From Verrucomicrobiaceae bacterium (GTDB lineage Bacteria; Verrucomicrobiota; Verrucomicrobiia; Verrucomicrobiales; Verrucomicrobiaceae), in NCBI GenBank assembly GCA_019694165.1, contig JAIBCL010000007.1, forward strand, positions 248,001 through 312,000: 64,000 nt of DNA, written 5' to 3'. A program made the translations under genes and the position numbers. The notes beneath the pieces are model-generated. The model searched no databases and was not told the origin of the DNA. It saw only the letters and a program-made list of their open reading frames with translations. Position 1 is the stretch's first letter. Each line of letters begins with the position of its first letter. Positions 60,113-64,000 of the stretch are shown in pieces.

Positions 60113-61288
60113 ATGACCGACCTCGCCAAACTCTACAGCGACACCCTCCTCGAGGACGTGATGCCATTCTGGCTGCGGCACGGCATAGATCATGTGCAAG
60201 GCGGCGTCATCACGACGCTGGACCGTGACGGTTCGATCCTGGACACGGACAAGAGCGTCTGGTTTCAGGGGCGCGCAGGATGGATGTTCGCGACGCTATA
60301 CAACACTGTCGAGAAGCGCACCGAGTGGCTGGAGGCGGCGCGGTCATGCGTCGAATTCAGCCGCACTCATTGTCACTCCCCGGAAGGGAAGATGTATTTC
60401 ACAGTCACCCGCGAAGGCGCACCGCTGCGGATGCGGCGGTATGTTTTCAGCGAAGCATTCGCGGTCATCTCCTACGCTGCATATGCGAAGGCTACCGGTG
60501 ATGCTCGTGCTGCAGAAGATGCGCTGAAGGCATTCGAGACATACTTGCGATACTCATTCGAGCCGGGAGTGATGCAGCCGAAGTTTGAAGCGACGCGCCC
60601 GACAAAAGGCATAGCGCCGCTGATGATCGCCATCGTGACGGCGCAGGAGGTGCGGGAGAATCTCGGTGATGTCGGGGTTTGCGGGCGAAGCTGCACCGAG
60701 TGGATCGACCGATGCATTGCGGAGGTCGAGCGCGACTTTTTCAAGTCTGACATCGGAGCCCTGATGGAGGTGGTGTCACTGCATGGCAGCATTATCGACC
60801 ATATGGACGGCCGCACGCTGAATCCCGGCCATGCTATCGAGTGTGCGTGGTTCATCATGCACGAAGCACGACTTCGCGGTGACAGGCGGCTCGCGAAGCT
60901 CGGCTGTGCGATTCTGGACGGCATGTGGCCGCGCGGCTGGGATGCGGAACACGGCGGCGTCTTGTACTTTGTCGATGTATTTGGAAAGCCCGTGCAGGAG
61001 TACTGGCACGACATGAAGTTCTGGTGGCCGCACAACGAAGCCATCATCGCCACGCTGCTCGCCTGGAAGCTTACGGGAGAGGCCCGCTATGCCGGGTGGC
61101 ACAAGCTGGTGCATGACTGGAGCTTTGCGCATTTCCCTGATCGCGAGCACGGAGAGTGGTTTGGCTGGCTGCATCGCGATGGCACCTTGTCCCAGCGCGC
61201 GAAGGGGAATGTCTTCAAAGGGCCGTTTCACCTGCCGCGAATGCTGTGGTATTGCCGGCGATTGGTCGCTGACAAAGCCCCGCCGTGA
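60113..61288 (+). CDS. N-acylglucosamine 2-epimerase (AGE) family sugar isomerase
   Basis: 391 aa from the ATG at 60113 (an in-frame ATG at 60092 adds 7). (alpha/alpha)6-barrel protein of the AGE superfamily: DKSVWFQGRAGWMFATLYN, EAFAVISYAAYA, RTLNPGHAIECAWFIMHEA, YWHDMKFWWPHNEAIIATL, with the conserved His and Arg residues of the active centre. Members isomerise sugars such as N-acetylglucosamine, cellobiose or mannose; the substrate cannot be told. Single gene. Confidence 0.92.
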   Translation: MTDLAKLYSDTLLEDVMPFWLRHGIDHVQGGVITTLDRDGSILDTDKSVWFQGRAGWMFATLYNTVEKRTEWLEAARSCVEFSRTHCHSPEGKMYFTVTREGAPLRMRRYVFSEAFAVISYAAYAKATGDARAAEDALKAFETYLRYSFEPGVMQPKFEATRPTKGIAPLMIAIVTAQEVRENLGDVGVCGRSCTEWIDRCIAEVERDFFKSDIGALMEVVSLHGSIIDHMDGRTLNPGHAIECAWFIMHEARLRGDRRLAKLGCAILDGMWPRGWDAEHGGVLYFVDVFGKPVQEYWHDMKFWWPHNEAIIATLLAWKLTGEARYAGWHKLVHDWSFAHFPDREHGEWFGWLHRDGTLSQRAKGNVFKGPFHLPRMLWYCRRLVADKAPP

Positions 61289-61441
61289 AGATCGGGCGGA
61301 AGGTGTCGCGAAGACCGGCCCGTGACGAAAGCCATCGACATGGACGGTTGAGCCAATGCTGGGGATCGTTCACCGAAAATTGGTGCGCGATGATGCCTTG
61401 CTGGCAAGGGACCGAGCACCGGCTATGCATCGGCGGCGCTC

Positions 61442-61924
61442 ATGTTGAAGATCGGAAAACTCGCCCAGCAGGCCATCGCGGCCGCCAGTTACCTGGCGGA
61501 GCGTCACGACGAGGACGCGCGCGTGAGCGCGGGCGAGATCGCGGAAGCGCGCAAGCTCTCGCGCACGGTGCTGGCAAAAGTGCTCGCCACGCTTTCACTT
61601 CGCGGCATCACGTCGGGCACCACGGGGCCCACAGGTGGCTACCGGCTTGCGCGGGCACCGGGGGACATCTCGCTCTTTGAGATCGTCTCCGCGTTTGAGC
61701 GCACCGATGTGCGTCCCATGTGCCCGTTCGGACCGCACTGGTGCGGAAGCGGTGATCTTTGTCCGCTGCATGACGGGATCACTGCCGCGGCGGAGAAGGT
61801 GGAGGAGTTCTTGAAGACGCAGAACCTCGGCCCGTTCCGAGAGCGCAAGCGGGACGGTCAAAGAACTGCATCGTCGCGCAAAAGCAGCACCCAACCATCG
61901 CCACGCCGGCGGGCCATCAGATGA
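61442..61924 (+). CDS. Rrf2-family Fe-S regulator, probably NsrR-like
   Basis: 160 aa. Winged-helix DNA-binding domain (LSRTVLAKVLATLSLRGI) and GPTGGYRLARAP, then three cysteines, C94-x6-C101-x5-C107 (CPFGPHWCGSGDLC), spaced like the cluster ligands of NsrR and IscR-type proteins. Its stop shares ATGA with the start of norE, so it is translated together with nitric-oxide-reductase accessory genes, which points to nitric-oxide sensing. A basic C-terminal tail is unusual. Confidence 0.88.
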   Translation: MLKIGKLAQQAIAAASYLAERHDEDARVSAGEIAEARKLSRTVLAKVLATLSLRGITSGTTGPTGGYRLARAPGDISLFEIVSAFERTDVRPMCPFGPHWCGSGDLCPLHDGITAAAEKVEEFLKTQNLGPFRERKRDGQRTASSRKSSTQPSPRRRAIR

Positions 61925-62505
61925 AGGAAGCGCCTGCCATTGAAGCCGATGCCGCATGGGAGCCGCCGGGCGGTGTGCTCGTGTGGATCATTGTCTTCCT
62001 GGAGGTGCTCACGTTTGGCGCAGGAATCGGCGTGTTCTTGTTTCAGGCGCGCGATCACGCGGCGGAGTTTCAACGTGGGCACGAGCTTTTGAACCAGCCG
62101 CTCGCCTTCATCAACACGCTCGTACTTCTCACCGGCGGCTGGTGCATGGCGAATGGTGTCGTCGCACTGCGCTGCGGGCTTCAAGCGCCTGCCCTGCGCT
62201 GGGTGCGACTCGCGATCCTCACGGGGCTGGCGTTCGCGGTTCTCAAGGGCATCGAATACGGGGAGAAGGCGCGGCATGGCATCGGCTTCGCGGACGATGC
62301 GTTCTTCACGCAATATTTCCTTCTCACGGGGTTTCATCTCATGCACGTGCTCGTGGCCGTGGTGCTTTTGTTCTTCATGGCGCGCGGCATCCAGAGCGGC
62401 CGCTACCACAGCGGCGATCACGAAAATGTCGAGGCCAGCGGCATCTTCTGGCACATGTGCGACCTGATCTGGCTGCTGCTCTATCCCGTCATCTACCTGC
62501 TGTGA
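61921..62505 (+). CDS. norE: NorE / cytochrome c oxidase subunit III-like membrane protein
   Basis: 194 aa, five or more membrane helices: VLVWIIVFLEVLTFGAGIGVFL, LNQPLAFINTLVLLTGGW, VRLAILTGLAFAVLKGIEY, FFTQYFLLTGFHLMHVLVAVVLLF and a C-terminal LLLYPVIYLL. The motifs are those of heme-copper oxidase subunit III proteins of the NorE subgroup, which help nitric-oxide reductase assembly or activity. Coupled by ATGA to the Rrf2 gene and by GTGA to the next ORF. Confidence 0.88.
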   Translation: MKEAPAIEADAAWEPPGGVLVWIIVFLEVLTFGAGIGVFLFQARDHAAEFQRGHELLNQPLAFINTLVLLTGGWCMANGVVALRCGLQAPALRWVRLAILTGLAFAVLKGIEYGEKARHGIGFADDAFFTQYFLLTGFHLMHVLVAVVLLFFMARGIQSGRYHSGDHENVEASGIFWHMCDLIWLLLYPVIYLL

Positions 62506-62732
62506 ACCGCGCCAACACCATCGTCTGGCTCACGTTGCTGATCATGACCGTCGCGAGTTTTGCGATGGGCGGGCACCGCACTGCCGCGTGGATGATCCTT
62601 GCGCTCGCGGGAGTGAAGTTCGCGCTCGTGGCGTGGCAGTTCATGGAGCTGCGCAAGGCGATGGCGCTGTGGAGCGTGATGCTGGGCGGGCTGCTGGTGG
62701 TGATTCTCGCGGTGGCGATGATTCTTCGCTGA
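62502..62732 (+). CDS. norF: NorF-like / cytochrome oxidase subunit IV-like small membrane protein
   Basis: 76 aa from the GTG at 62502, overlapping the norE stop (GTGA). Three hydrophobic helices (TIVWLTLLIMTVASFAMG, WMILALAGVKFALVAWQFME, SVMLGGLLVVILAVAMIL) with the VKFxLVxWxFMELR motif of the small COX4-like NorF proteins. Such proteins accompany nitric-oxide reductase in denitrifiers. Frames starting earlier run through norE. Confidence 0.8.
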   Translation: MNRANTIVWLTLLIMTVASFAMGGHRTAAWMILALAGVKFALVAWQFMELRKAMALWSVMLGGLLVVILAVAMILR

Positions 62733-62743
62733 CGACCGCCAGC

Positions 62744-64000
62744 TCAGCTCGCGCGAAGTCGCGCGAAGAGCTTGCACATGGTCTGCGCGAGGCGCTCGGG
62801 GGCGGGGATGATGTCGAAGTGATGCTGCGTGAACATGCGCGGAAAATATTCGGCGGCGCGCTTCTCAATGGCGAAGGCGTGGGTGGCAATGCCGTGCTGC
62901 TTTCCGACTTCGATTGCCTTCTTCACGTCGTGGATGCCGTGGTTGCCTTCGTAGCGGTCGTAGTCGCAGGGCCTGCCATCGGTGATGAGCAGGACGATCT
63001 TCCGTCGGGCGTGCTGGCGCTCCAGCAGTTCTTGTGCGTGGCGCAAGGCGGCGCCGATGCGCGTGTAGCCGCCGGGTTGCACGCTGCCGAGCCTTCCGCG
63101 CGCGCTGCGCCAGGGTTCGCGGAAACCTTTGATCTGATGAAAGTGGCATGAGCGCCGCGTGTTCGAGCTGAAGCCTGCGACAGCGAATTTCTCGATGAAG
63201 TCGTCGAGCACTTCGCCCACGCAGAAGACGGAGTCGCGGATGGTGTCGAGCACGCGCGTGCCATCGAGCCATGCGTCGGTGGAATAGCTGAGGTCCAGCA
63301 GGATGAGCGCGGCCACGTCTTGCAGATCACGTCGCGTATCGGTGTACACAGCCTCACTGGCAGCACCGCCGGTGCGGCGGCGCACCTCGCTTTCGATCAC
63401 TGCGTCGATGTCAAATTCGCTGCCGCTGCTTTGCCGTTTGACTTTGAGCCACTCCGTGGTGAGCGCGGCGAACTGGCGCTTGAGCCGCCAAACGAGTGCC
63501 TTGCGCCGCATGGTTACATTGCCGAGCCACGCGGCATCCGCATCACGCGCGGCCATTTCCTGCACGAAGCACCATGCTGGTCGGTACGAGCCGCGTTTGA
63601 AATCCCATTCAGGGTATGGAATGCCGGCGGCCTTCTCTCCATCGGCGACCTCGAGCGACAGGCCGTCAAGAATGATGTCGGCGCGGTAGATGGAACTCGC
63701 GCGCTCGGTGCTGCGGATGACGTGCTGCATGTTCACCTCGCGCAATGCCTCGGCGTGTTCGTCGAGTTCGTCGGCTGCGTCCGACTTGCGGCTCTGGCCG
63801 TCGTATTCCTCGACGGTCTCCACCTTCTCGAAGGTGTGCGTGGGCATGTCGTGGCCGGGACCGTCGTCCTCGCGCTCGGGCAGCACGGTCACATCGGTCT
63901 GGCCTTTGCCTTCCATCTCGGTGGTGATCGTCACGGACTCGGACTCACGGGGCACATCGGTCGTGCCTGGCGCGACTTCATTGCCACTGCGTGATGAGGG
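62744..64000 (-). CDS. norD: NorD, nitric-oxide reductase activation protein (5' end outside window)
   Basis: 418 aa visible; the frame is open to the right edge, and the GTG at 63955 is only an internal candidate start. The protein has an acidic N-terminal part and a von Willebrand A domain at the C-terminal end with an intact MIDAS: LLDLSYSTDAW and LLITDGRPCDYDRYEGNHG. NorD with NorQ (MoxR-type ATPase) inserts metal into nitric-oxide reductase. norD converges on norF with 11 bp between. norB, norC and norQ are not in the window, perhaps to the right. Confidence 0.87.
   Translation of the reverse strand, partial: PSSRSGNEVAPGTTDVPRESESVTITTEMEGKGQTDVTVLPEREDDGPGHDMPTHTFEKVETVEEYDGQSRKSDAADELDEHAEALREVNMQHVIRSTERASSIYRADIILDGLSLEVADGEKAAGIPYPEWDFKRGSYRPAWCFVQEMAARDADAAWLGNVTMRRKALVWRLKRQFAALTTEWLKVKRQSSGSEFDIDAVIESEVRRRTGGAASEAVYTDTRRDLQDVAALILLDLSYSTDAWLDGTRVLDTIRDSVFCVGEVLDDFIEKFAVAGFSSNTRRSCHFHQIKGFREPWRSARGRLGSVQPGGYTRIGAALRHAQELLERQHARRKIVLLITDGRPCDYDRYEGNHGIHDVKKAIEVGKQHGIATHAFAIEKRAAEYFPRMFTQHHFDIIPAPERLAQTMCKLFARLRAS

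Overview
The window looks like chromosomal DNA of a high-GC member of the Verrucomicrobiota, a lineage guess rather than a species call. Reasons: a double-length UvrA, a bacterial alpha-2-macroglobulin next to a PbpC-type penicillin-binding protein, secreted proteins built from helical repeats with WA/DP signatures, a NIPSNAP secreted protein, weak or absent Shine-Dalgarno sequences, and many 4-base ATGA start/stop overlaps. I saw no tRNA, rRNA, CRISPR array, prophage or complete insertion sequence. The window is mostly housekeeping with envelope functions and a few orphan genes.

Layout. 1-1150: the 5' part of sufC and a Fur-family regulator, both minus strand. 1287-8433: an envelope-glycan type block (GNAT-like acyltransferase, glycosyltransferase, a membrane protein with a Pro/Ala-rich linker, two methyltransferases, an SGNH hydrolase), with folC upstream on the same strand. 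9888-15512: a small membrane ORF, xseB-dxs, and two coupled secreted repeat proteins. 15680-24916: a NarL-type response regulator and the pbpC/alpha-2-macroglobulin pair. 25408-28894: a zinc-ribbon membrane-anchored trypsin-like protease, a frameshifted gene remnant, and ilvD. 28951-32654: yicC-gmk and rnr. 32764-38751: NIPSNAP protein, a secreted orphan, dnaJ/grpE, a SpoIIE-type phosphatase, a MarC-family membrane protein. 39111-44935: two orphan genes with AT-rich promoters, two TPR proteins and comEC. 44979-48687: a bioF-like synthase, a glycosyltransferase whose 3' end overlaps it antisense, and a secreted alpha/beta hydrolase. 48850-54585: the tandem uvrA. 54662-59893: an RND efflux operon bracketed by two DUF2892 proteins and divergent from an ArsR regulator with palindromic operators. 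60113-64000: an AGE-family epimerase, then nitric-oxide-reductase accessory genes (Rrf2 regulator, norE, norF, and norD running off the right edge).

The most unusual signal is a set of short palindromic repeats of at least four sequence types lying inside or at the ends of protein genes without breaking the reading frame. There is an 84-bp element (exactly 28 codons) in uvrA, a second in the linker joining its two halves, one in the cytosolic loop of the RND pump, a 203-bp element with terminal inverted repeats at the start of pbpC, and a 25-bp inverted repeat whose left arm contains the stop codon of a hydrolase gene. This resembles the Rickettsia palindromic elements that insert in frame into proteins. 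The copies here belong to different sequence families, and copy number in the rest of the genome cannot be seen from this window.
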